Positions 49,475 through 60,994 of a stretch of 64,000 bases of DNA are shown here, piece after piece (position 1 is the first letter of the stretch; every line of letters begins with the position of its first letter). The notes below the pieces were generated by a model. The model did no database searches and was not told where the DNA came from. It worked only from the letters and a program-made list of their open reading frames with translations. Both the position numbers and the translations under genes were made by a program. Location: assembly GCA_030581615.1 (NCBI GenBank), contig JAKTTT010000007.1:1-64000 (forward strand), read 5' to 3'. Source of the DNA: Alloascoidea africana. Lineage: Eukaryota > Ascomycota > Alloascoideomycetes > Alloascoideales > Alloascoideaceae.

Positions 49475-52400
49475 ATTTTGTAGACTATTGTTATAATGTT
49501 TGAGCCACAAATGAAGGTCGGAGACGTTTTAGCTGTCAAGAATAGTATTGTGCTAAGGGGATATAATAGTAAAAGCTGATCAGAGGGATAAAGTGCAATA
49601 TAACGAAGAGGGGTGGGAAAGAGCACTACTTTATAGAAGCTTTGTGATATTAACCATCTGGATGTTTAACTTGGCAGTCCAAATAATTAATCTTATTCCC
49701 ACAGAGTAGTCAGTTTCTAGGGATTAACGCATCTGGCGAAAGCGAATCTCCATCCTGGGATTCGGGAGGGAATCTGGTCGCTCAGCCTTGGCAACGTGTC
49801 ATCCAACTGAGCGCTTCTTCTGCAACAAATCTGGCATGCTCATGTCCTTCGCTGCCATGTTCTGCTCCGATATGTGACTGCATCCGAGCGCTGATACCTG
49901 CTGGAGAAGGTTGTGTGTCTTCTAGATTCTTTCCCCCATCTCCAGCATATGCTCTTTGTCGTCGATTCGCGCTGCTATCATACCACGGGCAAACACCAAA
50001 CCCCGAAAACGGAGTCCAGATCTTGTTATGTTCTGTTTCTTTTGCACTTTTCCTGGTCTATACTGATCCCCCAATTGACATCTGCGTAGCGCCGTTCCCA
50101 GGTTGGGGGACGAGAAGGTATATCTACACCATTACGTAGCAAGATTAGGACCAAAAGAGCTTGTCAAACTATCCAGGACGCATGCAAGTGCCATGTCGGA
50201 TTTACTCCCGCCTATCTTGTCTTCGTTTTAGGTCTGCCTGGTTCTGATCCCCTCCTTTCCCTCGCGTTCTCTTCGGAGCAGTTCTTCTGAGATGAGAAAA
50301 GCATCAAAACTGCGCTATTGTGCCTGCTAGTGCAAGCCTTTGTAGAGATATGTTTGAGAACGTGTGAGGAAGAAGCAGCAATAGTCCTGCATAGCCAATC
50401 CAATTAAGTACCAAAACTTGGAGAAGAATCAAGATGTACTGCTCTAGTGGACAAAAGAATTCGACAGTTTTTTCCTTCCTCCCTGAAGATTGCATCACAG
50501 TTTGTTCAAAGTGGAGATGGTGGGAAGGAAAAAAAATATCCTTCATTAGCGGAGTATCTATCTATCTATCCACCTCCCACTAGACTCTATCAGAAGAAAA
50601 AGAAAAAAAGAAAAAAAAAACATGCACTTGGGCTTGGATCAAGATTAATCGGAGGCAACCCCTCCGAAAAACCAACGTGATTCGTGATATCTTTCTATTA
50701 AGACTCTACTACAGCGGAAAGTGTATCATTTGTACCAGTGTATGTATACCAGCCTTAGTCGTTTGTAAACACCTGATTGTAAAAACTTTTGAAGAGAATC
50801 CAATAAAGTTAGGGCTTGCCCCAAACTCCTATAACATTCGATTTGTGGTATGGCAAAGACTGTAACTGATTATTGATAAAATTTAGAAACCTATGTGCCG
50901 TCTGATAGATTTGATAGATCAATTAGTTTTCCGCTTTCGTCAATTTGTTTCTTTATAGTGGAAGGTGAAAAGCCTGAAATTTCTCATGCCCGCCAACATC
51001 AAACACATTGCATCACAATCCATAACAGGGCCAAGTCCGGTATACCTTCAGTACAGTGCCAGAATAGACTTGTCGTCTCCCATTTTCGGATTCCGTCCAG
51101 ATCCTTTTTACTAGAACCGGCTAGATGGTTCTTAGCCAACATATTGGTGGACCTCGTATCTCACGTTTACAGAACGGCATCTCTAGCCTCATTTTCAAGA
51201 TAAAATGGTTGTAAGCACCTAGAACAACAACGAAGTGGAGGCTAGGCCTGGTTAGACGTAGCTGGGAATGAAAGTATCAAACATCTCTACGTCAGAATTT
51301 TACATGCTTTCGCGAAATTATGGAACATAGATCAAAACCATCAGCAGTATGAGAATCCCAATATCTACTTTGGTACATAGATAATTGATAATCCAGACCT
51401 AGGAATACATGGAGCATGATGGGTAGGCGTGTCTACCTTTTTGCTGGGTATGGGGATTGTGTACGTCATATACATGTTCATCTACTCAATTACCGTCCAG
51501 CTTTTGGATATTTTTTTGCTCTTCACATAAGCAAACTACAAAATATAGAGGAAGGAGAAGGGGGGGAGGGGGTAATATATTCGATCAATACTGGATTCTC
51601 TCATCCTTGCTTGCTGTTCTGCATAGAAAATCTTCATTTCATGTTAAAAAAGAACATTTTAGAGATGCCTAAACCGTAACATTGATTGGGTTATATTTCT
51701 TTCCAAACAGGAAAAACATTGCAAGTATTATACAGATCGTACATTGCCATCTTGCGACACCGGATTTTCTAGAACTTCAGTATTCTTGATTTCTAGGAAC
51801 TGGTGCTAAACTCCAGTTAGGATCGTTTCAGTACACAGTCCTTTGATCCAGTGTTTAAAAGACAAAAGACATAAGGATTGCAGCCCTCTCACCAAAGAGA
51901 GTATCTTGGCCTGTCCTGCTCTTCCCATCATAAGAATCCTTGGGTGTAGGCAGACCCAACCTTACTCTGCTTGCGCAAGTGCACTGGCAGTGTTGAGGAT
52001 TAATAAGAGCTCTCTCTGAACTTGATTGGCAGTATATCTGCGGTAGTCAAGGGTTAGACCTACAAGAACAAGATACACACTCAGAAATCTTTTGAGGCTA
52101 ATTCGAGCAGTGGCATGGGCTAAATGACTTGAATAAATAAACTTGGATAACCTTTTGAAAACAGACTCAGAAGGGGCTATATTATTTAGGTAGATTGAGC
52201 ATCGATAAGGATTTTTCTTGATAGATGTTTACTGTGAAGAAAAGGAAATGGCTATAATCCGCGTTAACGTTCACTAGAAAACAAAAAAGCACCATCTACA
52301 AGTAGGAGTAGTGAGTCTACCAACATGTTATGCAAATGAAGGAAGTTTTGGACACAATAATGATAGTCCTAGACAGATGAATAATTCTGGCAGATTCTTT

Positions 52401-55400
52401 ACCACTGGCCGCTCCTAGTCCAACTCAAGAAGTCCTACTTAACCATCTACCCCAAGCAAGTATTCTACATATGAATAACGCTTCACGATCGCTTACTACA
52501 TATGTAGACAATATCCGTATTAATAATTGTTCACTGCATAGCTCTAGCATCCGAGAGAAGCAAAAGTAAACTCGGATGAGTAGCATCTTTGAGCATACCC
52601 AGGCCTGTTTCCACAGACTCTCCTGGTCTACCCATTGAGAGATCAGAACCTTTCGCGATAAGGTGAGAAGAGTGTCTATCCACATGTTGCTAACGCCAAG
52701 CCCAGGAACATGATGCAAAATGCAAGCGATATCTACACACAAGTTTTGATCTCCTACGCCTCCCCTACTCAAGTCGTGAGCACTTCATTTAACCAAAGAG
52801 GATACTTTTGAACTAAACTAGGTGTTCTTTGGAATAATATAGTAGATGCAGAAAAGCTTTCACGCTCACACTTTTTTGCACTCTAGTTTGATCTTGAACG
52901 CCCCCTCTTTGCACACCTTGGAGGTGGTGTTTTCTGCCTAAACCCACAGGCTTTGGACATGATTTGATAAAAAGCTTTTGAAAAAAACACGAGATCTCTT
53001 GAGTATCGCGTCTTACAGTCACTGAGAGGTATTTGATAAATATAGCTCAAAAGTTGTCTTGAAATGTCATAACTAAGACCAATTACTCATACAGTTGCCA
53101 ATATTCTTTAGATCAGATAAGTAGCTGGCGATAATCGAGGCCCAATATTGCTGTTCATAAGGCAAGGCTGTGCTTTCCAAAGGTCTCGCTAAACCACACC
53201 CAAATTGGGCGTAAATTTGAAGAAGACAATTGTGTGGTCTACAGGCTTGTGCAGGACAGAAAACATCATAAACATGTTCTCGCCTTTGCAGTGCCTTAAA
53301 TCGCATTTCATAACCAACAGTTCTATATCTATCAAATACTGCTTAACATCGGCCATTGGGATATTCATCAATGTGGTTAATGCACAGATATTAGATTAAT
53401 ATAGAGTTATTTATTCACTTACAGTTTTCATGGCTATCTGTAAGGGTTCTCTTTTCATTTTGATAATCTATTATTTTGAAGGTTCTATTGTCGCATAGAT
53501 TCATAGTTCCGATTATTCAATTTCAATAATAACTCTGAAATAAAACCTGACCGTTAAAAATGCACGCAAGGTTTTAATTCTGAAACCAGTTTTCGAATAA
53601 CAATCTATGATAGGATCTCTTAGATTACTTATTCAGTAAGTTCCAAAAAAATATGCTTTTGCTCTCAGATCAAGACTCAATCCAAGTCCCAGGATCAAGG
53701 TACCTATTTTTTCGGTATTTTAATTAATTAGAAGAATATCTACCTGTATCAGCCTGCCAAAAGTTAAGAACGCCTCGCATATTTCCAGAACATGTGAAGA
53801 CTTTTTTAGACCCATCTACACCTTTCTGTGAAAACTTCCAAATGGTGTTTCTGTTTAGCGCTCGAAGTGAAATGGTTGAAGAGAAGTTACAGTTGAAAAT
53901 GTGCATCGAACAATCAGAAGTCGTATCTGAAAGTGACGAAATGGTGGAGGACAAGTGAGTCATACTCCGAGCCTACTCTTTCATTGATACCCAAAAAGGT
54001 AAGCTGTAATTTGTAACCATTTTTTAACGGTATTAATTTCTTGGAAAGTCATAATAACAAATAAATTATCTTCACCATTAAAAGACAAAACACAGGTGAA
54101 TCTCTTTCATCTTCTCTACTTCAAATTCGACATTTGTGCACACATCACGTACCTTAAGCTTCTATTTCCAGAAGCACCCCGCTTATACCAGAGGAACAGT
54201 GGGTAATGCTTAGGCACACTGCTAATTAATCAATTGTCCCTTATATTTCTTTCATTTATGTAATGGCTAATTGGTTCTACCAGTTTTAGTATTGTAGAGT
54301 CAGACCACCTTGAATCTGGACACTGACATGCTTTGAAGTGATGTGAACGTGGAGCTTGATCTCCAATTTCCGCCAAAGACGTCACTCTTTGATCTCATGG
54401 AGACTTTTATTATTATCTAGTCTCACTTTTTGGCCTGCTGTGTACTATCATATTTTTGATGTATGCATAGATTAAATCCAAGGGTGCATTGCCGCTATAT
54501 CTTTCTATTAAGCAAGTATGAAGGTCGACATAACCAGATCCTACTCAAAAAGAAGGGCATGCCACGAGTGCTTTCCACTTACTGTGGTTTATCTGGCACC
54601 GTCAAAAGCAGAACATTGATTAAATAGATACACGGCGCTTCTTGACACCTTCTGAACTTTTTAGATTTATTTTCTGGATCATGGTTGTCAAAACATTATT
54701 CGCTTAATGGAAAAATGCGTACTCTGTCATTCTTTGTTATTCACGACTGCGTATTCTAAATCACTGGTCAGTTGGTTTCTCTAGTTTGAATGGTTCCAGT
54801 TATTGGATCAAGAAATACAGATTTCCGATAACGGCCAACTGCGAGCAAAGCAACCGGTGTTCCAGCATAGAATAGCTCTCTATTTCAGCTTTTCTCATCA
54901 CGAAAGTCCATCAAGATCTGGAACAAGCCTAATGACGAAATGTCTATTCTTTTTTTGCATGCGATTAGAGACTACCTTAGTGACCTATTCGTTTCACACT
55001 TTTTTAGTAAACTGATCTCATTTGCTCACATCTGCTTGGCGCTTGGAAACCCAGAAAACGCTTCAACTTCTATAATTCCAGTTAGGAGTTCCACTATGTA
55101 CGTTGTATATATAAAATAATTTATGGGGTCAAATCGATTAGAGAGCAAAGAAAGATATATATATAACACTGGCAGTGTAGAAAAGGGGAAAGTGCACAGT
55201 AGTTTACTTGTCTGTATCAATTTGACCTCTTGCTTGCTTGCGTTCGTGAGTCTCTTTGCTCTGTGTCTGTTAACTGGGATGTATTGAGGAGATGGAGAAA
55301 TAAATCAAGTAAAAATGTCTTTTTTGCATTATTAGTTTAAAGGGTTCAAGGTTGTCTTCACTCAAATAATTTCTCAATGTGGTTAAAAAAAGAAAGACAC

Positions 55401-57053
55401 ACCTGGATATGAGTGATCCGTTAAAATAGCAACTTGAATATTTGAAGCTGCACTTGTTCATTACTTTTCGCAATATATGAAATCGAAAACAAAATACTTT
55501 TGCTCGCCCATGTTCTATAACTTCACTGGCGTTTCAAACATGCCATAAGGTATGCAAACACTCTAGTTCTGGTTGTAGTATGCAACCAGGAAAATATACA
55601 GTACAATGGTTTAGTTGACCTCGAGATTCTATAGACATGGGGTTTAGAGCTCCAACTACTCACTCTGGTAATACAGTCTTAAAGTTGTTTCAAATGGTCT
55701 TGTACAACTCATGTTTGTGGCAGCTTTTCTTGCAGAATAGATTGTCGTATACCATGTTGTGTCCATCTGCTCTTCTTGTGTGATCTTAGAATCAACAAGA
55801 TCTATATGCATCTTTATGAACAACAGGGAAGCTCAGATATACGATGAGGGCAGTGAATAAGGGGTTGTAGCTCTGACAATCTCCAAGCTCATCCTACCAC
55901 GAAAACGAAACGCCCATACATTTCTTTGGAGACTCAGGAATAACTTCTAGGGTTCTATGCTTGGAAATCTGGGGTCCCCTTCCCAGCCCACGATTCTCAG
56001 CAATATTGAAATTTGAGACCATGGCAAGAACATGGGTAAACCAGAATACCTAGTGATCTTATAGAAACAATTATTTATCCTCAAGAAATAAAACTATTCA
56101 ATCTATCAGTACATAACCTGCCTCACGACAACTTTCCACTTTTAAATAGATATGTTGGTCTAACTTCTCCATCGTAGTTGAAGTCACCTTCAACCAGGTT
56201 CATGTGTTTCACAAACACACGAATAGCCCAAGTGATGAGTGCGGAAGTTAACGACGGAAACGAATTGCTACAAGGGAAGGAATCTGGATCCTTAATCATC
56301 TCGACAGGCATTAGACGTGCTGGTTTTTATACAATTTGTTTCTGCAAGAACAATATGCGAAACTGATCTCACCCAGTCTGTTTACTCCGGTCCACTACGG
56401 TCATTAATATTTTTTTTTGGCACTTTCCAGCGGGAAGAAGCATAGCTATGATTCTCATTGTTTGGAATGCCTCTTCAGCTATGCAGAAGAGTACTCTAGA
56501 AATGAGACTCTTTGTTTCCAAGTGGAGGGCATAACTGCTGAGACAGCATTGAAGCCGTCGGAATATTGATCCACTGTTCTGTATACTGCATTATCATCTA
56601 GAATACTCGAAATGCCGGTGGTGTATGGGCAAGCTTCTACGAAACTAAGACAGCATTGGCATTGTCAATGTATACATTATGGTTGCGAGCTGGTGATGGT
56701 GGTGACGAATTGGGGATATATGGGACCAGTTTATCATCTTAAACCTGAGTTCGGATATCAAGTTTGTAAGCCGAAGATAAACTGAAAAGTGTATCCTTTA
56801 TAACTGTGATGTAGCCTACAACTGAAGTTTTACTATACTGCCTCTGCTTCAAGTACTGGGACTTCGTGAGCCAGAAAAGCTAAAAGTGAACATTATATTT
56901 TGTATAAATACAAAGATGACCTTATATTGGATTGATCAGTTGACCTGGTTCGAGTTAAACAGTATTCTTTAACGTTGAGGAACCGCTGAATTAACCTCTC
57001 TTTTAGATTATGATGTTGTGCTTTTGAATTTTATTATATCGATGACTTTTGCA
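49475..57053. other. 7.6-kb gene desert
   Basis: No gene is recognised on either strand. Frames are short (up to 115 codons) and of mixed composition. Minus-strand frames cluster at 52.0-53.4 kb, and at 51980-52063 a minus-strand reading, YTANQVQRELLLILNTASAL ending in a stop, looks helical and follows a TTGTTCTTGTAG acceptor-like site; this could be the last exon of an unrecognised or decayed gene. The HMG-box promoter lies at the left end and the eL31 3' flank at the right. Confidence 0.5.
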
Positions 57054-57500
57054 TTAATCCTCAATAACAGTGGTATGTAGGCCCTTGGGGTTTGCAATAT
57101 TCACAATTTCAACATAAGAAAACAGCTTCTCTTTTGCGTTTTCCTCTTCATTTCTCTTTCTTGAAATTCGGATCCGCAGTCTCGTGGGGACGCCCTGGAC
57201 ACCTCTTGACCATATTCCTGCGTTCAACTTGGGATCAACACGGACGTCAGAAGTTCCCATGTGCAGCTTTGCAAATGACTTGATGGCCTTGATTGCCTTT
57301 GGTGCCTTCTTCTTGAATTGTGTTCCATGGAGCTAGAGAACAATACTCTTAATTAGTCTAATCAGTCCTGTTGTACAATTATCTACAGTCATTGTTCATG
57401 ATCGCTGTAGTCTTCGTTCCGGCTTTGTACATACCCTCTTGTGTAGGTTTATGGTATATTCACGAGTGATAACCTCGTTCAGAGCATTTTTCCCAGCCAT
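57054..57500 (-). CDS. RPL31: Ribosomal protein eL31 (two exons)
   Basis: A large-subunit protein near the polypeptide exit tunnel. Exons 57500-57435 and 57332-57054 give 114 residues (yeast L31 has 113). The 102-nt intron has GTATGT, a GACTAAT branch candidate and acceptor CTCTAG. It falls after ITREYTINLHKR, joining to LHGTQFKKKAPKAI. Further conserved blocks are KLHMGTSDVRVDPKLN, RLRIRISRKRNEEE and FSYVEIVNIANPKGL. Intron placement near the N-terminus is typical of yeast ribosomal protein genes. It is divergent from RXT3, with Cbf1-like and Tbf1-like sites 135-175 nt upstream of its start. Confidence 0.96.
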
Positions 57501-57634
57501 TTCGTATGTATATTTGCTTTCACCAAAGTAGATCCAAGTCTCATTTACCACTAAACGTTGGGAACTTCACCAAAAGTGTCAGCGTTCTGAAATTTACCAC
57601 ATAATTTCCTTTTGAGAACATCAGGTCCCACCAG

Positions 57635-57675
57635 CCCTAACCACCACACGTGATTCAAACTTTATCGGAACCCTA
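57635..57675. promoter_or_regulatory. Cbf1-like and Tbf1-like sites in the eL31/RXT3 promoter
   Basis: CACGTGAT at 57647-57654 fits the Cbf1 (CDEI) consensus. It is flanked by CCCTAACC at 57635-57642 and AACCCTA at 57669-57675, both of the TTAGGG-like type bound by Tbf1. Tbf1 and Cbf1 together drive ribosomal protein genes in Candida albicans and related yeasts; use of these sites here is inferred from sequence and distance to eL31. Confidence 0.6.
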
Positions 57676-57705
57676 TTCTCTAATTATAATCGACCTTTCA
57701 CAAAA

Positions 57706-57891
57706 ATGAACAAGTTTCCAGTCCAAGGGGCGAAAAGAGCCAGACCACGAACGATGATTACATTGTTTACAAACCGTCGATTTGATTATTTTATGGCGGG
57801 CTTGCTCCGCTTCTCTCAACCATCTTCCTCCCGGAGGCTAGCACTCTTGCACCTCGCACTCACCTCATCAGTCCCAGACTCGAAAGACTGA
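57706..57891 (+). other. 61-codon upstream ORF before RXT3
   Basis: An ATG-initiated frame ends with TGA six bases before the RXT3 start codon at 57898, in a different frame (57706 and 57898 have different phase). It encodes an Arg/Ser-rich peptide with no known match. If the transcript starts upstream of 57706 it would act as a uORF. It may also simply be promoter sequence. Confidence 0.35.
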
Positions 57892-57897
57892 TATCCC

Positions 57898-59712
57898 ATG
57901 CCCGAATCCAACATCGATTCACACAATCCGGCCGGCTCTTTTACGAGGGATACGACAACTTCTGGAGGAGGTGGTACTCATATCCCATCTTTAACCGACA
58001 GTCTTACTGCCAATCCCAGCGCAATCTATGGCATCAGATTGCCCCCGATATCTTCAATATCTTCCTCCCTGGCCCTCCCAAAGTCTGCTGGAGACTCAAC
58101 AGGTACGCACCAGGCAGCGGCGGGATATACAACCTCTGCTGGGAACAAGACGAGCTCCAGCTCGAGCCCGAGCTTCAGTTCAACTAGGACCTCTTTACCC
58201 CTTCCAGGATCCGCTTCTACAAGTTATCTTCCCCGAAACAGCACACAATGTTCAATTTCACCTTCGTCTCCCCTGTCTTTACCTAGTCAGGCTAGATTAC
58301 TCCACATTACGCCATCATCTTCGTCCTCACCTATGGCAAACGTCAGTCCAATTTCGAGTTTGGTAAACAATAATATACATGGAATACCTTTTTCTATGCA
58401 GACAACTCCGGCCCATGCTTTTCTCAACCAAGTGAGCGGTCATGCGACAGGGACACACTTTATTGACCCTAGAATTAAGGCTTCGTACTCTCATCCAACG
58501 GGAACCATGGATACACAATCATCTTCATCCAGAGCGAAAGAGGTAGAAGAACGTGCAGTTCCGAGGACACAATCGCCATCTCTTATCTCTACGCAACAGG
58601 AGGAGAATACTGCTGGGAAGAACAAAGACAAGGACAAAGCAGTTACTCCACAGCAAAAGACCAAACGTCCTACAAAGTTGAAAAGGGCGGGACAAGAGCA
58701 ATCGGGACAGAAAGGAAGCCCCTTGACATCTTCTCTGTCGCAAAATTCGAATCTTTCGTATATTGCTCCAAGTTGCAAGCGAACAGACAAGGAGCAGACT
58801 CCATCTTCATCAAACAGTAATTCTATCACCTCACAGGCAAAGACATCGAAAAAGAAAGTGCCTGCAGTAGTTGTCAATAACGACAATGTTCTTGAAGCAC
58901 TTAGAAAGATTCCCAAGTATCATCTGGGATCAATCCGGTACACACCGTATCCAACAAGAACACAATACTACCAGCATGAACATCCAGATTACGTTGATGC
59001 TTCAACCAAACATCTTCTCTATTCTCCAGTGCCAGTAAGAAAACCTACTCAATTGCTTGGATATCTCGATAACAAGATAAACGGACTGTTAGCGATTCGG
59101 ATCCAGAAAAAGTTTCTTGCAACTGACAATGTGCATGTAAGAAAGAGAGAACTCTGGGGCACTGATATTTATACCGATGATAGTGATGTCGTCGCTGTTC
59201 TGTTCCACTGTGGGATGCTGTGGAATAATAGTGCTCTTCCTATCGATGAGGAAGAGGAAGACGACGAGGACAAGGACGCAACCAAGGACCGAGAACAAGA
59301 CTTTAACAACAACCAGGGACAGGGGAACCTCAGAGCTTCCCAGGAACAGCTGCCCAAGGTCAAAGGCGAGCAATACAGGTTTAGTGGAGACTGCGTGGTG
59401 ACCATTCAGATTCTCCCCAGGCTCGTGCGATACTGTGGCTGCTACCGCCATGGCATCAACTCCCGGAGCTGGTTCATGAGCCACGACGGCGTTTCCTTCC
59501 GGCTCCATACTGTGGAGTTTCTGCCCAGAGAGAAAAGCAAAGGCATCGGCGAGGGCCACGAGGTGAAGCGGCAGCGGCTGAGGGAAGAGTATCTGATGCG
59601 GAAGAAGACGGAGGAGTGCGAACAGGAGCTTCTACGGGAAGGACGAGGATGGATCTTTGGAGCCGAGTACTGGCGGGCCAGGCTACGAAAGGACAGGACA
59701 GACGAAGACTAG
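57898..59712 (+). CDS. RXT3: Rxt3, Rpd3L histone deacetylase complex subunit
   Basis: A 604-residue protein. The C-terminal Rxt3 domain (about 325-580) contains KIPKYHLGSIRYTPYPTR, NGLLAIRIQKKFLATDN, the signature RELWGTDIYTDDSDVVAVL, and a later block VTIQILPRLVRYCG then NSRSWFMSHDGVSFRL. Rxt3 belongs to the large Rpd3 deacetylase complex (Rpd3L), which represses and regulates stress-responsive transcription. An acidic insertion (EEEEDDEDKDATKDREQD) splits the domain near 455-470. The N-terminal half is disordered, Ser/Pro-rich, with a Lys-rich stretch near 245-275. S. cerevisiae Rxt3 is only about 294 residues; longer forms with this N-terminal extension occur in other fungi. It is divergent from eL31. 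Confidence 0.9.
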   Translation: MPESNIDSHNPAGSFTRDTTTSGGGGTHIPSLTDSLTANPSAIYGIRLPPISSISSSLALPKSAGDSTGTHQAAAGYTTSAGNKTSSSSSPSFSSTRTSLPLPGSASTSYLPRNSTQCSISPSSPLSLPSQARLLHITPSSSSSPMANVSPISSLVNNNIHGIPFSMQTTPAHAFLNQVSGHATGTHFIDPRIKASYSHPTGTMDTQSSSSRAKEVEERAVPRTQSPSLISTQQEENTAGKNKDKDKAVTPQQKTKRPTKLKRAGQEQSGQKGSPLTSSLSQNSNLSYIAPSCKRTDKEQTPSSSNSNSITSQAKTSKKKVPAVVVNNDNVLEALRKIPKYHLGSIRYTPYPTRTQYYQHEHPDYVDASTKHLLYSPVPVRKPTQLLGYLDNKINGLLAIRIQKKFLATDNVHVRKRELWGTDIYTDDSDVVAVLFHCGMLWNNSALPIDEEEEDDEDKDATKDREQDFNNNQGQGNLRASQEQLPKVKGEQYRFSGDCVVTIQILPRLVRYCGCYRHGINSRSWFMSHDGVSFRLHTVEFLPREKSKGIGEGHEVKRQRLREEYLMRKKTEECEQELLREGRGWIFGAEYWRARLRKDRTDED

Positions 59713-60109
59713 TGTATAGAGTCCGAAACTAGTATAGCGATGATATTCCGGCGTATCTTGTAGAGTGCTGCTGCCTCGCTCCCTCCTTGCGCGGTCTCCG
59801 GAACAGGCCAAACACCGGGCTATTGCTTGGTCTATTGCTTGGTCATCGTGCGAACTGGAGCCCATTTGACACGGTTCTTGGGCGATGGAGCACAATAGTC
59901 TCGGTTTGGTCCGATCGGAGACGCCATCTGTTGCGAGTGCAAATAATCCGAAGTGAGAAATGGGGATTCCACGGTACTAAAACCCCCCCACCATCCCATC
60001 TCGTTCGCTAGCTCCCCACCTCTTTTCTTCCCATCCTCATCTGATCCCACTCCAGGTGGCCTACAATGCACCGACGGCTTTCTTCTACTCTGTACCGGTT
60101 TCTTTTAAT
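59713..60109. other. Intergenic span between RXT3 and the DUF4050 gene
   Basis: Contains a short duplication (CTATTGCTTGGTC) near 59820-59844. A possible 3' splice site (CCACTCCAG) lies at 60047-60055 in front of a continuous open frame, so a short upstream exon of the next gene cannot be excluded. Confidence 0.5.
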
Positions 60110-60994
60110 ATGATCAGACCCTCAGAAGGCTACTCTCATCCACCTCCAAGACTCAAATCAGCCATGCGCAAGCTCTTTGACAAGCCCTCCAGGGCCTTCA
60201 AAACACTAAAGCTCAAAATGGCACCCTCTATGGACTCAGACGAGATACTAAACGAACTTTTCCACAATCCCGATGAGTCCTCATCGAGCCTCTCCAGTAG
60301 CCTGCTTGAAGTCTCGCAGCCGCCATTGACAGTGTTACCGGTTGTGATCACGGAGCATGTTCGCCCAGGCTCACACCATGGAGATGGACCTGCTGAGCAG
60401 GACAGTAAACCGCCAAATGTCGGCGTAATTAACAGTGAAGCGGCATCCGCTCACACTCAGCCTAGCTCTCTGACAGAAGGAAGCTCGGCCATCTCTGGAG
60501 CGCCCTCGTCGCCTACCACGAACTCAACCTCCTTAACGTCCCCAACCTCAATAGAGCAGCCCCCTAGGAATTCGGAGTTTTACATGATCACAGCGGAGAG
60601 CGAGATGCTTGACGTCCGCCAGTCTCCAGACGGAGGTCTCAGTATCTGGGAGAAGCGAAGGAGACTGTGGCTTGGTCTAGATGCTGAAAGCACATCATCG
60701 CAGGGGAAGATAAGCGCTGACCAGTCTACTCAAGCACTGCCTCAGGCTAGCACTTTTACAGGCAAAGAGCGTACGAACAATAAAAAGGTTTCTTTGAAGC
60801 AGCAGGCCAAGAGAACCAAAAGCAGAATGTCGGAAAACCCTATGAGTAGGGTTTCGCAAAACCATTACTACCTGATATACAACGAAGTGGTGAACAAGAA
60901 CCGCAGGCTGAAAAAACAGATTAATCTAAAAGACTTTCTACGGGTGATGCAACAGGGCTGGCTTAGAAATACTCTGTATCGAGTTCATCAGTGA
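60110..60994 (+). CDS. Gag1-clamp domain (DUF4050) protein
   Basis: A 294-residue protein recognised by the two-part DUF4050/PF13259 pattern: SIWEKRRRLWL near 185-195 and, at the C-terminus, NHYYLIYNEVVNKNRRLKKQ followed by INLKDFLRVMQQGWL. Fungal members are of unclear function. The N-terminus has a basic AMRKLFDKPSRAFKTLKLKM patch; the middle is Ser/Thr/Pro-rich and probably disordered. The first in-frame ATG (60110) is taken. The frame continues upstream to a CAG at 60055 that resembles a splice acceptor, so the real protein could be slightly longer. It converges on PRP43. Confidence 0.7.
   Translation: MIRPSEGYSHPPPRLKSAMRKLFDKPSRAFKTLKLKMAPSMDSDEILNELFHNPDESSSSLSSSLLEVSQPPLTVLPVVITEHVRPGSHHGDGPAEQDSKPPNVGVINSEAASAHTQPSSLTEGSSAISGAPSSPTTNSTSLTSPTSIEQPPRNSEFYMITAESEMLDVRQSPDGGLSIWEKRRRLWLGLDAESTSSQGKISADQSTQALPQASTFTGKERTNNKKVSLKQQAKRTKSRMSENPMSRVSQNHYYLIYNEVVNKNRRLKKQINLKDFLRVMQQGWLRNTLYRVHQ

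Noticed and set aside
49740-49815. Minus-strand GCGCTCAGTTGG resembling a tRNA D arm
   Set aside because: No T arm or acceptor pairing downstream.
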